Position numbers and translations under genes: made by a program. Below, in pieces: positions 9,011-18,045 of a stretch of 21,536 nt of DNA. Below the pieces are notes generated by a model. The model did no database searches, was not told the origin of the DNA, and was given only the letters and a program-made list of their open reading frames with translations. This DNA is from an uncultured Acidobacteriota bacterium (lineage in GTDB: Bacteria > Acidobacteriota > JAAYUB01), in assembly GCA_937925645.1 (NCBI GenBank), contig CALAMB010000102.1, positions 1-21,536 of the forward strand, read 5' to 3'. Positions within the stretch are counted from its first letter, which is position 1, and every line of letters starts with the position of its first letter.

Positions 9011-9955
9011 ATGAAGAAACAACGCATCGTCATCGCCTTTGGAGGCAACGCCATTTTGCAGAAAGGCCAGGAAGGCACGGTCTTCGAGCAGTTCGCCAAC
9101 ACGCGCCTGGCCATCGACCGGGTCATGGGCCTGATCCGCGACGGCCACGACGTCGTCATCACCCACGGCAACGGCCCGCAGGTGGGTAACATGATGATCC
9201 GGGTGGACCGCTCGCGGGGGTTCGCCTACGACCTGCCGCTGGGCGTCTGCGTGGCCGACACCCAGGGCGAGATGGGCTACATGATCGCCCAGTCGCTTCA
9301 GAACCGCCTCACCCTCGAAAAGATCAGCCGGGAGGTCGTGGCCGTGGTCACCCAGGTCGTCGTGGACCGCGAGGACCCTAGTTTGAAGCACCCCACCAAG
9401 CCGGTGGGCCGGTTCCACACCGAGGACGAGGCGCGCCAGATGATGGCCGAGGGCAAGCACATGGTGGAGGACGCCGGCCGGGGCTGGCGCCATGTGGTGC
9501 CCTCACCCCGCCCGAGCCGGGTGGTGGAGAGTCCCGTCATCCGCCAGCTCGTGGACGCCGGGCACATCGTCATCGCCTGCGGCGGCGGCGGCATGCCCGT
9601 CTACATTCAGGACGACGGCACCTACGAGGGGATCGATGGCGTCGTGGACAAGGACCGCGCCTCGGCGGTGCTCGCCCGCGAGATCGACGCCGATGAGCTG
9701 ATCATCCTCACTGAAGTGGACAAGGTCGCCCTCAACTTCAACAAGCCGGACCAGCGTTTCCTCGACCGCCTGACGGTGGCGGAGGCCCGCCAGTATCTGG
9801 CCGAGGGGCACTTCCACAAGGGGAGCATGGGCCCCAAGGTGGAGGCGGTGATCGATTTCCTCGAAAGCGGCGGGAAGCGGGCCATCATCGCTTCGCTGGA
9901 CAAGGCGTACGACGCCCTGCACGGCCGCGCCGGCACGCACTTCACGCGGGAGTAG
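9011..9955 (+). CDS. arcC: Carbamate kinase
   Basis: 314 residues, normal for the family. It interconverts carbamoyl phosphate + ADP with carbamate (NH3 + CO2) + ATP, usually running toward ATP in arginine, citrulline or ureide breakdown. The amino-acid-kinase fold is shown by FGGNA at 10-14, THGNGPQVGN at 51-60, the PTKPVGRF segment near 130, the GVVDKDRASAVLA block, and LTEVDKVALNF in the second half. GGAG about 8 bases upstream marks the ATG. It lies 53 bases after pyrI and 108 before the ornithine carbamoyltransferase gene. No arginine deiminase gene is visible, so the arc assignment rests on protein family and the neighbouring OTC. Confidence 0.95.
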   Translation: MKKQRIVIAFGGNAILQKGQEGTVFEQFANTRLAIDRVMGLIRDGHDVVITHGNGPQVGNMMIRVDRSRGFAYDLPLGVCVADTQGEMGYMIAQSLQNRLTLEKISREVVAVVTQVVVDREDPSLKHPTKPVGRFHTEDEARQMMAEGKHMVEDAGRGWRHVVPSPRPSRVVESPVIRQLVDAGHIVIACGGGGMPVYIQDDGTYEGIDGVVDKDRASAVLAREIDADELIILTEVDKVALNFNKPDQRFLDRLTVAEARQYLAEGHFHKGSMGPKVEAVIDFLESGGKRAIIASLDKAYDALHGRAGTHFTRE

Positions 9956-9969
9956 GGCCGGGGCGGGCA

Positions 9970-10004
9970 TCGGACTTCGGACATCGGAAATCGGACATCG
10001 GGTC
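9970..10004 (+). repeat. Tandem heptamer repeat, TCGGACA-type
   Basis: Five head-to-tail 7-base units: TCGGACT, TCGGACA, TCGGAAA, TCGGACA, TCGGGTC. They lie 14 bases after the carbamate kinase stop, in the 108-base gap before the ornithine carbamoyltransferase gene. The period is exactly 7, so it is not a coding pattern; the outer units are degenerate. Confidence 0.75.
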
Positions 10005-10031
10005 GAATACCGGAATAGCAGTTGAGACGAA

Positions 10032-10052
10032 CAATTATCAATTATCATTTAT
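10032..10052 (+). repeat. Second tandem heptamer repeat, CAATTAT-type
   Basis: Three 7-base units CAATTAT, CAATTAT, CATTTAT end directly before the AGGAG ribosome site (10053-10057) of the ornithine carbamoyltransferase gene. It shares the 7-base period with the GC-rich heptamer array 28 bases upstream but not its sequence. A TTGAGA at 10022-10027 lies 15 bases before a TATCAT at 10043-10048 that is formed across two repeat units, so the array may contribute a -10 element. Confidence 0.7.
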
Positions 10053-10063
10053 AGGAGAACACC

Positions 10064-11002
10064 ATGGCATTCAACATGAAAGGGCGTTCGCTGCTGAGCC
10101 TCAAGGAGGAGACCCCCGAGGAGATCCGCTTCCTGCTGGACATCTCCCACCAGGTGAAGAAGGACCGGCGGGCGGGCGTCGCCCACCAGCGCTTTCTGGG
10201 CAAGACGCTGGCGTTGATTTTCGAAAAGCGGTCCACCCGGACCCGCTGCGCGTTCGAGACCGCCTTCGGCGAGGAGGGCGGCTACCCGGTGTTCCTGTCC
10301 GTCGACGACATCCAGCTCGGCGCCAAGGAGAGCGTTGAGGACACCGCCCGGGTGCTGGGCCGGATGTTCGACGCCATCCAGTTCCGCGGCTTCAAGCAGG
10401 AGACCGTCGACACGCTGGCCCGCTGGTCCGGCGTGCCGGTCTACAACGGGCTGACCGATCTGTACCACCCCACCCAGGTCCTGGCCGACCTGATGACCGT
10501 GGAGGAGGCCTTCGGCCGCCTGGCGGGCATCCGGTTCGTGTACGCCGGCGACGGCCGCAACAACATGGCCAACTCGCTCATGATCGGCTGCGCCAAGATG
10601 GGCCTGCACTACGTCATCGCCGCGCCGAAGTCGCTCTGGCCCGCCAAGGAGCTGGTCAAGGAGTGCCAGGCGTGGGCCAAGGCCTCGGGCGGCTCCATCG
10701 CCGTCACCGACCAGATGAAGGTGGCGGTGAAGGGCGCCGAGATCATCTACACCGACGTGTGGGCGTCCATGGGCGAGGAGAGCAAGGCCAAGGAGCGCAT
10801 CCAGCTCCTGACCCCCTACCAGGTCAACGCCAAGGCCCTGGCCGCCACCGGTCGGCGCGACACCGTGTTCCTCCACTGCCTGCCGGCGGTGAAGGGACAG
10901 GAGGTCACCGCCGACGTCCTCGACGGCCCGCAGAGCCGCGCCTGGGACGAGGCGGAAAACCGCAAGCACACCATCAAGGCCGTCATGCTGGCCACGATCT
11001 AG
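10064..11002 (+). CDS. argF: Ornithine carbamoyltransferase
   Basis: 312 residues. It catalyses carbamoyl phosphate + L-ornithine to citrulline + Pi, or the reverse in catabolic use. Carbamoyl-phosphate motif EKRSTRTRCAFE is at 54-65, HPTQ at 135-138, the ornithine-binding DVWASMG at 231-237, and HCLP at 271-274 with the catalytic Cys. These mark a true ornithine enzyme rather than an acetylornithine or YgeW type. AGGAG 6 bases upstream fixes the ATG. Whether the anabolic (argF) or catabolic (arcB) name applies is unclear: next to carbamate kinase the catabolic role is attractive, but no arginine deiminase or argininosuccinate genes are in view. Confidence 0.95.
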   Translation: MAFNMKGRSLLSLKEETPEEIRFLLDISHQVKKDRRAGVAHQRFLGKTLALIFEKRSTRTRCAFETAFGEEGGYPVFLSVDDIQLGAKESVEDTARVLGRMFDAIQFRGFKQETVDTLARWSGVPVYNGLTDLYHPTQVLADLMTVEEAFGRLAGIRFVYAGDGRNNMANSLMIGCAKMGLHYVIAAPKSLWPAKELVKECQAWAKASGGSIAVTDQMKVAVKGAEIIYTDVWASMGEESKAKERIQLLTPYQVNAKALAATGRRDTVFLHCLPAVKGQEVTADVLDGPQSRAWDEAENRKHTIKAVMLATI

Positions 11003-11041
11003 CCGCGCGACCCGCACCGCCGCGGCCCCGACTGGCCGCCC

Positions 11042-11062
11042 GCCTGGCCTCCGCAGCCAGGC
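11042..11062 (+). terminator. Hairpin after the ornithine carbamoyltransferase gene
   Basis: A perfect 7-base stem GCCTGGC / GCCAGGC with a 7-base loop lies 40 bases after the stop codon. No T-run follows (next bases GGCCGGAAC), so a classic intrinsic terminator is not shown. The next promoter starts 32 bases on, consistent with a transcript boundary here. Confidence 0.4.
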
Positions 11063-11093
11063 CGGCCGGAACCCGCCCGCCCCGGGATTTGCG

Positions 11094-11122
11094 TTGCATT
11101 CCCGGGGGGGCGTGATTAAGAT
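11094..11122 (+). promoter_or_regulatory. Sigma70-type promoter for the acyl-CoA carboxylase operon
   Basis: TTGCAT at 11094-11099 and TAAGAT at 11117-11122 are 17 bases apart, with a TG two bases before the -10. The start site would be near 11129, about 26 bases before the ATG at 11155, with an ACAGGAGAC ribosome site between. The position fits a transcript of the three carboxylase genes. Confidence 0.6.
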
Positions 11123-11154
11123 AGACGGGCTCATCCCGGCACAGGAGACAGACC

Positions 11155-12708
11155 ATGACCACTCTGCGTGAGAAAACGCGCGAATTGCTCGATATGATCG
11201 AGGTCGCCCGCCAGGGCGGCGGCCCCGACAAGATCAAGAGCCAGCACGCCAAGGGCAAGTTCACCGCCCGGGAACGGCTGGATATCCTGCTGGACCCCGG
11301 CTCATTCCACGAACTCGACACCTTCGTTCAGCACAAGTGCAACGACTTCGGCATGGACAAGATGGTCTACCCGGGCGACGGCGTCATCACCGGCTACGGC
11401 GCCATCGGCGGCCGGCTGGTGTACGTCTACGCGCAGGATTTCACCGTGCTGGGCGGGTCGCTGGGTAAAAAGCAGTCGGAAAAGATCTGCAAGGTGATGG
11501 ACCTGGCGGTCCAGAACGGTGCGCCGGTGATCGGTCTCAACGACAGCGGCGGCGCCCGTATCCAGGAAGGGGTCATGAGCCTGGCCGGCTACGGCGACAT
11601 CTTCTACCGCAACACGAACGCATCTGGGATCGTCCCGCAGATCGCCGTGATCATGGGCCCGTGCGCCGGCGGCGCGGTCTATTCGCCGGGCATCATGGAC
11701 ATGGTGTTCATGGTCAAGGGCACCAGCCACATGTTCATCACCGGCCCCGACGTGATCAAGGCCGTGACGAAGGAGGAGGTCACTTTCGACGAGCTGGGCT
11801 CCGCCCAGACCCACAACACGGAGAGCGGAGTGGCCCACTTCATGGCCGAGGACGAGGAGGAGGCCCTGCAGAAGGTCAAGACCCTGCTCGGCTACATCCC
11901 GTCGAACAACCTCGAGCCGCCGCCGGTGGTGGACCCCGGCGACGACCCCCAGCGCATCTGCGACGAGCTGTACGACATCGTGCCCTACGACCCCATCAAG
12001 GCGTACGACGTCAAGGACGTGATCCGCTGCCTGATGGACCGCGGCCAGTACTTCGAGGTGCACGAGCATTACGCCCCCAATATCTCGGTGGGGTTCGCCC
12101 GCCTCAACGGGCGGACGGTGGGCGTGGTCGCCAACAACCCCAAGTTCTTCGCCGGCACCCTGGACATCAACGCCTCGGTGAAGGGAGCGCGGTTCATCCG
12201 CTACTGCGACGCGTTCAACATTCCCCTGGTGGTGCTGTGCGACGTGCCCGGGTTCCTTCCCGGCAAGAGCCAGGAGCTCGGCGGCATCATCCGGCATGGC
12301 GCCAAGTTGATGTACGCCTTCTCAGAGGCCACCGTACCGCGCGTGACCGTGGTCACCCGCAAGGCCTACGGCGGCGCCTACATTGTCATGAACTCGAAGC
12401 ACATCGGCGCCGACCTCAACTACGCCTGGCCCTCGGCCGAAATCGCGGTGATGGGGCCGGAGGGGGCCATCAATATCATCTTCCGCCGGGAGCTGGCCGA
12501 AGCCGAGGACTCCGCCCGCAAGCGCTCCCAACTCCTGGACGACTACCGGAAGAAGTTCGCCAACCCCAAGCTGCCGTCGGAGTACGGGTTCATCGACGAG
12601 ATCATCCCGCCCCACCTGACCCGGGTGCGGCTCATCTCCGCCATGGAGACGATGCAGGGCAAGCGGGTCGGCCGTCCGTACCGCAAGCACGGGAACATCC
12701 CGCTGTAG
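11155..12708 (+). CDS. Acyl-CoA carboxylase carboxyltransferase (beta) subunit
   Basis: 517 residues, the length of propionyl-CoA carboxylase beta chains. It moves the carboxyl group from carboxybiotin to an acyl-CoA. The crotonase-fold halves show [12 protein letters not shown] at 128-139 and [11 protein letters not shown] at 168-178 (first oxyanion hole), then DVPGFLPG at 363-370 and the [15 protein letters not shown] block at 406-420 (second half). The residue after GGAY is Ile410; in characterised actinobacterial enzymes Asp here favours propionyl-CoA, while Ile allows acetyl-CoA as well, so substrate range is open. It heads a three-gene unit with biotin carboxylase and biotin carrier. 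Related methylmalonyl-CoA decarboxylase alpha chains look alike, but no membrane beta subunit is present, so the carboxylase direction is preferred. Confidence 0.95.
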   Translation: MTTLREKTRELLDMIEVARQGGGPDKIKSQHAKGKFTARERLDILLDPGSFHELDTFVQHKCNDFGMDKMVYPGDGVITGYGAIGGRLVYVYAQDFTVLGGSLGKKQSEKICKVMDLAVQNGAPVIGLNDSGGARIQEGVMSLAGYGDIFYRNTNASGIVPQIAVIMGPCAGGAVYSPGIMDMVFMVKGTSHMFITGPDVIKAVTKEEVTFDELGSAQTHNTESGVAHFMAEDEEEALQKVKTLLGYIPSNNLEPPPVVDPGDDPQRICDELYDIVPYDPIKAYDVKDVIRCLMDRGQYFEVHEHYAPNISVGFARLNGRTVGVVANNPKFFAGTLDINASVKGARFIRYCDAFNIPLVVLCDVPGFLPGKSQELGGIIRHGAKLMYAFSEATVPRVTVVTRKAYGGAYIVMNSKHIGADLNYAWPSAEIAVMGPEGAINIIFRRELAEAEDSARKRSQLLDDYRKKFANPKLPSEYGFIDEIIPPHLTRVRLISAMETMQGKRVGRPYRKHGNIPL

Positions 12709-12721
12709 GAGGGAGGAGGCC

Positions 12722-14224
<1,503 letters not shown>

Positions 14225-14239
14225 GGGGAGGCCACGGCC

Positions 14240-14758
14240 ATGAAGTACCGCGTGTGCGTTGACAACAAAAACTTCAACGTGATCCTTGCCGACGTCTATC
14301 CCGACCCGGCGGAAGAGGTGGATGTGGAGATCGGCTACCGCCGCTACCGCAGCCGGATCCTGTCGTGGAGCCGCGAGCAGGGGATCATGTCCGTCCTGGT
14401 GGACGGCGTGCCGTTCGACATCGAGGCCGTCCGCAACGACAGCGGCGATCTGGCGGCGGTCAAGGTGGACAACATCGTGTTCTCGATTCAGGAGATCATG
14501 GCCGGCAAGCTCCTCGCCACGCGCCAGGAAGTCAAGATGGTGAAGGAGGGACTGGTGCGCGCCTTCATGCCCGGGCTCATCGTGCGGGTGCTGAAGAACG
14601 TGGGGGAAACGGTCGCCGAAGGGGACACCATCCTGTACATGGAAGCGATGAAAATGGAGAACGCCATCGTCGCTCCGCGTGCCGGCACCGTCAGCCGCAT
14701 CGGTCCCAAGGAAGGCGAAACCGTGCTGACGGGTGATGTGCTTTTTGTCGTCGAATAG
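14240..14758 (+). CDS. Biotin carboxyl carrier protein of acyl-CoA carboxylase
   Basis: 172 residues. The C-terminal biotinyl domain (about 104-172) contains EAMKMEN at 135-141 with the biotin acceptor Lys138. Gly/Pro-rich turns (MPGLIVRVLKN, VGETVAEGD, APRAGTVSRI) are those of the flattened barrel. The N-terminal 90 residues form a beta-rich part (MKYRVCVDNKNFNV...) common in carriers of propionyl/acyl-CoA carboxylases. No Pro/Ala-rich hinge as in E. coli AccB is seen. It swings carboxybiotin between the two preceding gene products; the three genes are 13 and 15 bases apart. The biotin ligase gene is not in the window. Confidence 0.95.
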   Translation: MKYRVCVDNKNFNVILADVYPDPAEEVDVEIGYRRYRSRILSWSREQGIMSVLVDGVPFDIEAVRNDSGDLAAVKVDNIVFSIQEIMAGKLLATRQEVKMVKEGLVRAFMPGLIVRVLKNVGETVAEGDTILYMEAMKMENAIVAPRAGTVSRIGPKEGETVLTGDVLFVVE

Positions 14759-15058
14759 CGGATGTGATCTGACCGCCATTCGCAACCCCTTATCCCAAGC
14801 GAAGTTGTCATTATCCGCATCTGCGTAAGTGGACCCTGTGGATAATTCTGTGGAATTCATGGAAGCTCCCCGGCGGACTTGCAGCTAGATTACAGTATAT
14901 ATTTAAGTCGTTATTATTGAGTCGGTTGCGAAACTGCCTCATATTTAAGCAAACGGGTGACATCCGGTTTCGACAACTACGGCTCCGTGATGTCCACAAG
15001 TTTTCCTCACCCGGATCCATACATAATTTGAATATTTTTGAATATCAAGCGGTTAGAA

Positions 15059-15079
15059 AGACCCCCCGGAACGGGGTCT
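15059..15079 (-). terminator. Hairpin downstream of the minus-strand membrane protein gene
   Basis: Stem AGACCCC / GGGGTCT with a 7-base loop. Read on the minus strand it is followed by CTTTCTAACC, a poor U-tract. It may act as a weak second terminator behind the hairpin at 15088-15102. Confidence 0.4.
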
Positions 15080-15087
15080 CAAAAGAG

Positions 15088-15106
15088 GCACGGCCGGCGT
15101 GCTTTT
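15088..15106. terminator. Possible bidirectional terminator between convergent genes
   Basis: Stem GCACG / CGTGC with loop GCCGG is followed by TTTT on the plus strand. On the minus strand the same hairpin is followed by CTCTTTTGAG. It lies about 90 bases after the stop of the minus-strand membrane protein gene and 330 after the biotin carrier gene. The 5-base stem is short, so strength is uncertain. Confidence 0.5.
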
Positions 15107-15189
15107 CAGGGGAGCGCGGCGCGCCGAGGCTCGCCGCGCAAGGGTGTCCGGCCGGGCGCCGACTCCCTTGCGGGCCCGTCGACGGACAA

Positions 15190-16275
15190 CTATTCCCGTG
15201 GCGGATCCGGCGGCGTGTCGGGCGAAACCGGAAAGTCCGCGTCCGGCTGCCGGACCGCGTCATCGGGTGACGCGTCCGGCTCGGGGCCGACGGCGGGCGC
15301 CGGCGGCAGCTCGACCGGAACGGCGGGTACCGGCGGCGCGAAGGCTGCCAGGCGCTCCGCCAGCGAAGGTTCCACCCGGGCCAGCGCCTGGATGGGGTAC
15401 ATGCGCATCACGACGTAGATGGGCAGGAGCAGAGTCTGGCCGATCACCGGCAGCGCGGCGACGCAGCAGGTGAGGCAGACGCCGCAGCTCATCACGAAGC
15501 CGGCGGCGATGCTCAGCCCGAGGCGCATCAGCAGGTACAGCAGCAGGGCGCCGGTGTGCTCCTGGAAGATGTTGAAGAAGGCGTTCCAGGCCTCGAGCAC
15601 GCGGATGCGGCGGCTCCACATGAGGGGCACCACGAAATCTTCCAGGTAGATGGCGATGGCGGCGATGGGAAGGATGGCCAGCAGGGTGCCGAAACCCACG
15701 GCCAGGAGCTGCGGCCAGATCTCGCCGAAGGGGGCGAACTCGCCGTCGCGGAACAGGGTGAGGAAGACGGTTACCCCCGCCAGCAGCAGCAGGAGGAGAA
15801 TGAACACGCTGAAGCCGATGTACCACCAGAAGAGCGACAGGGCCGGGGTGCCGTTGCGGCGCCAGCTTTCGCCAATGGCGGTCTTGTTTTCCACGAGGCA
15901 CTCGACGAACATGAACCGGCCGCGGCTGAAAATGTAGGTCAGCAGGATGATGACGGCCAGGAACACCAGCGCGATGCCGCCGATCACCGCGGCGATGACC
16001 CAGGCGTTGCCTCCGAACCAGGACGACAGGTCGCCGGGCAGCGCCTCGGCCGGAAAGCCGCTGCCGGTGAAATGGTCGGAGCGGTGCTCCTGTTCGTCCA
16101 TGATGTAGCTGAAGATGTTGGGAAACCCGCCGCCGTGCTGGATGTTGGCGCCGATGAACGCCAGCAGGCCCCAGGCGAACCACTTCTGCCAAAGGAACGG
16201 CTGAAACAGCGTGCGGCGCATGTGGGCCCAGGCGGACTCGAACGGCTCCAGCAGCAGGAACTTCTTTTCCCCCAT
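15190..16275 (-). CDS. Polytopic membrane protein of unknown function with Pro-rich tail
   Basis: About 361 residues from ATG 16275, chosen over GTG 16290 because GGGAGG sits 5 bases before that ATG and overlaps the GTG frame start. Hydrophobic segments lie near residues 33-45, 91-116, 148-172, 187-211, 241-262 and 265-290. Conserved-looking features are the N-terminal amphipathic stretch FLLLEPFESAWAHMRRTLF, the SRGRFMFVECLVENKTAIGESWRR loop (about 117-140) and the Cys-rich MSCGVCLTCC in the fifth hydrophobic region. The last 60 residues are Pro/Ala/Asp-rich and probably cytoplasmic or disordered. The loop-and-helix pattern resembles uncharacterised membrane proteins annotated only as DUFs; I do not assign a family or function. 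It has its own likely promoter and converges on the DnaA-box island. Confidence 0.85.
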   Translation of the reverse strand: MGEKKFLLLEPFESAWAHMRRTLFQPFLWQKWFAWGLLAFIGANIQHGGGFPNIFSYIMDEQEHRSDHFTGSGFPAEALPGDLSSWFGGNAWVIAAVIGGIALVFLAVIILLTYIFSRGRFMFVECLVENKTAIGESWRRNGTPALSLFWWYIGFSVFILLLLLLAGVTVFLTLFRDGEFAPFGEIWPQLLAVGFGTLLAILPIAAIAIYLEDFVVPLMWSRRIRVLEAWNAFFNIFQEHTGALLLYLLMRLGLSIAAGFVMSCGVCLTCCVAALPVIGQTLLLPIYVVMRMYPIQALARVEPSLAERLAAFAPPVPAVPVELPPAPAVGPEPDASPDDAVRQPDADFPVSPDTPPDPPRE

Positions 16276-16325
16276 CCCGACCTCCCTCACGGTTGTCTCG
16301 CTTCGATGATGTTTGCAGTGGGACT

Positions 16326-16354
16326 ATTCTATAACCGCCTCCGCCGGATCTGAA
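16326..16354 (-). promoter_or_regulatory. Candidate promoter for the membrane protein gene
   Basis: On the minus strand TTCAGA (16354-16349) and TAGAAT (16331-16326) are 17 bases apart. Transcription would begin near 16319, about 44 bases before the ATG at 16275. Confidence 0.5.
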
Positions 16355-16598
16355 CTACATTTTTCAGCTGCGGGCACATGGTCGCAACCGGTATCGTGTT
16401 ACCGACGCGGCGGAACCGAATATGTCGCCGGGATTTGGGAACGCGTGAGAATCCGGCATGCCGCCGTCTATTGACTAAGGATCATCCGGCAGCCGCAGGC
16501 GTGGGGCATTGCGGGCCGACCCAAGCCGCATGCCGTCGGACAAATCGCGCAGGCCCGCGCGACGCCGGGGGACGCGGACGGCGGAGCCAAAATTGCGT

Positions 16599-16627
16599 TT
16601 GCTTTTTTCGCGGCTCGCCGTTACACT
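16599..16627 (+). promoter_or_regulatory. Candidate promoter for the zinc-ribbon membrane protein gene
   Basis: TTGCTT at 16599-16604 and TACACT at 16622-16627 are 17 bases apart. The start would be near 16634, 30 bases before the ATG at 16664. Confidence 0.55.
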
Positions 16628-16663
16628 TCGGTACATAACTCATCCGCAATGTTGGAGGTCCCG

Positions 16664-17299
16664 ATGTTTTGTCCTGCATGTGGCACGGAGAATCCCGATT
16701 CGGCAAAATTCTGCAAGAATTGCGGCTTCTCATTCCCCGCGGTAGCCGCGACGCCGCCGCCGCCGGCGCCCCCGCCGCCGGGACCGCCGCCCGGTCCGCC
16801 GTCGCCGCCCCCGTACGCCGGGGCGCCCGCTCCGCCGCCGCCAGCGCCGCCGCCGCCGTCCTCCGGCGTGCCGCCCCCGGTGACGCCGCCCGCGGACCCC
16901 GCGACCGCCCTGTCCAAGGTGTCGCTGCCGGCCATCCTGCTCATGGTGGTTGCCGGCCTCTCGATCCTGTGGCACATCGTGATGCTCCTGCTGAACATCC
17001 TGGGGACCGGCATGTCGTTCATGGGCGATATGGCCGATGAAATGCCCAGCCAGGCGTTTTCCATGATGTCGGGCGGCATCGGCATCCTGATGAGCATCAT
17101 CTCCATCGCCATCTGCGGCGTGGTCATTTTCGGCGCGATGAAGATGAAGGCCCTGCAGTCCTACGTGTTCGCCATGGTGGCGGCGATTCTCCCCATGCTG
17201 CCCTGCATCTGGCCGTGCTGCTGCCTCGGCCTGCCCATCGGCATCTGGGCGCTGGTCGTGCTGCTGGATAAGAACGTCAAGGCGGCGTTCACCTCCTGA
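16664..17299 (+). CDS. Zinc-ribbon, Pro-rich membrane protein
   Basis: 211 residues from ATG 16664; the upstream ATG at 16649 is rejected because GGAGG lies between the two, 5 bases before the second. The N-terminal zinc ribbon has C3-x2-C6 and C17-x2-C20 ([10 protein letters not shown]...FCKNCGF). A 55-residue Pro/Ala/Gly-rich linker follows to about residue 75. Then come about four hydrophobic helices, ending with [25 protein letters not shown], a C-terminal pattern seen in many uncharacterised bacterial zinc-ribbon membrane proteins. A cytoplasmic zinc ribbon tethered to a membrane bundle is the likely layout; function is unknown. The Pro-rich part is coded by long CCG/GCC runs. Confidence 0.88.
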   Translation: MFCPACGTENPDSAKFCKNCGFSFPAVAATPPPPAPPPPGPPPGPPSPPPYAGAPAPPPPAPPPPSSGVPPPVTPPADPATALSKVSLPAILLMVVAGLSILWHIVMLLLNILGTGMSFMGDMADEMPSQAFSMMSGGIGILMSIISIAICGVVIFGAMKMKALQSYVFAMVAAILPMLPCIWPCCCLGLPIGIWALVVLLDKNVKAAFTS

Positions 17300-17368
17300 G
17301 GGGGACGCCCGCGGCGCGTTCTGAATATCGGGGGCGGGAGCCCGGCGACGGGTTTCCGCCCCGACTTG

Positions 17369-17391
17369 CACCCGCGGCCGCGCCGCGGGTG
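17369..17391. repeat. Perfect 10-base inverted repeat
   Basis: CACCCGCGGC and GCCGCGGGTG are separated by CGC. It sits 69 bases after the zinc-ribbon protein gene and 27 before the preferred start of the lipoprotein gene. No T-run follows, so it is either a GC-type terminator, an RNA processing site or an operator. It also covers the GTG of the longest lipoprotein frame, which argues against that start. Confidence 0.6.
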
Positions 17392-17418
17392 ACGCCGTTC
17401 AAGGGGATGTTTCACGCC

Positions 17419-17946
17419 ATGACCCGCCGATTCCGAGCTGTGTGCTCCGTCTGCGCCGCGGCGGCGCTTCTATTGGCCGCGGCGGCGGCGACGGGCTGTT
17501 CGTCGTCTGATGAGCAGAAAAAGAAATCCGCGTTCCTGGAGAGTCTGGAGCAGGATGCCCGACGCGAGGCGGCGGAAAAGATGAAGCAGCGGCAGGTTGA
17601 GGAAGCCCGCCGCAAGGCCATGGAGGAAGAGGCCCGCCGCCGGTGGGCCGCGGAGGCCGCGCGCACCGCCACCCCGGGCACCGCCGCGCCCGCCGCGCCG
17701 GCGGCGTCCGGCGCCGCCGGCGGGGTGGTCTACGAGCTGTCCGACAAGGACCTGACCTTCCTGGTACTGAACAAGATCCGGCTGGGATACAAGGGAAGCA
17801 CCGTCAGCGTCAACTGCGCCGCCGGGCGGGTGGAGTTGTTCGGCCAGGTGGCCACCGAGGAGACCAAACAACGGCTCGTCGCCGATATCCGCAAGCTGCC
17901 CGGAGTCCGCGAGGTAGTCGCCGGGGAACTGTTTGTCGTCCCCTGA
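17419..17946 (+). CDS. BON-domain lipoprotein
   Basis: 175 residues from ATG 17419. Earlier in-frame starts at 17389 (GTG in a hairpin) and 17407 (no spacing to the AAGGGG site) are less likely. The signal peptide MTRRFRAVCSVC + Ala/Leu core ends in the lipobox AATGC with Cys27, a substrate for lipidation and signal peptidase II. A charged helical region (about 32-75, KKK/EEARR repeats, likely coiled coil) and an Ala/Pro linker follow. The C-terminal BON domain (about 105-175) has the pattern DKDLTFLVLNKIR...VSVNCAAGRVELFGQV...LPGVREV. BON domains bind membranes or lipid and occur in OsmY, secretins and outer-membrane lipoproteins. The protein probably sits in the periplasm on a lipid anchor. 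It converges with the next gene. Confidence 0.88.
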   Translation: MTRRFRAVCSVCAAAALLLAAAAATGCSSSDEQKKKSAFLESLEQDARREAAEKMKQRQVEEARRKAMEEEARRRWAAEAARTATPGTAAPAAPAASGAAGGVVYELSDKDLTFLVLNKIRLGYKGSTVSVNCAAGRVELFGQVATEETKQRLVADIRKLPGVREVVAGELFVVP

Positions 17947-18045
17947 GTTCCATGAGCCCGTGCGGCAGGTCGGTCCGGGCGCTCGCCGCGCGCCGGGCCG
18001 GGTCGGTCCGCCCGGGCCGGTCGCGGCCTCCTGGAGGCGGCGCGG

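Larger units (their letters stand above)
14759..15189. other. AT-rich non-coding island with DnaA-box cluster (possible replication-initiator binding region)
   Basis: This 431-base gap lies between convergent genes. It contains TGTGGATAA at 14837-14845, the exact complement of the DnaA box TTATCCACA. Near matches are TTATCCGCA (14811-14819, 8/9), TTATCCCAA (14790-14798, 7/9), ATGTCCACA (14990-14998, 7/9), TTTTCCTCA (15001-15009, 7/9) and TGTGGAATT (14849-14857, 6/9). AT-rich direct repeats follow: ATATTTAAG at 14899-14907 and 14941-14949, and two adjacent TTTGAATAT copies at 15027-15035 and 15037-15045 (10-base period). Boxes beside AT-rich repeats resemble an origin, but dnaA, dnaN, rpmH and gidA are absent. 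Genes left of it run toward it, opposite to the usual leading-strand bias near oriC. The right part holds two hairpins. No protein gene is credible here. Confidence 0.45.
16276..16663. other. Divergent intergenic region
   Basis: Between the minus-strand membrane protein gene and the plus-strand zinc-ribbon gene. It holds one candidate promoter at each end (listed separately). The middle, about 16380-16590, shows no convincing gene, tRNA-like fold or repeat; short open frames there have no family features. Confidence 0.6.

Noticed and set aside
14837..14845. Calling the DnaA-box island a definite oriC
   Set aside because: Gene orientation on the left is opposite to expectation, no replication-initiation genes are near, and GC skew could not be computed over the genome; kept as a candidate only.
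14811..15020. Possible 69-codon minus-strand gene in the DnaA-box island
   Set aside because: No ribosome site, no homologous pattern, and the frame covers the AT-rich repeats and boxes, which explain the sequence better.
16378..16638. 86-codon plus-strand open frame in the divergent intergenic region
   Set aside because: No domain features, Arg/Cys-rich as expected by chance, and it runs over the promoter of the next gene.
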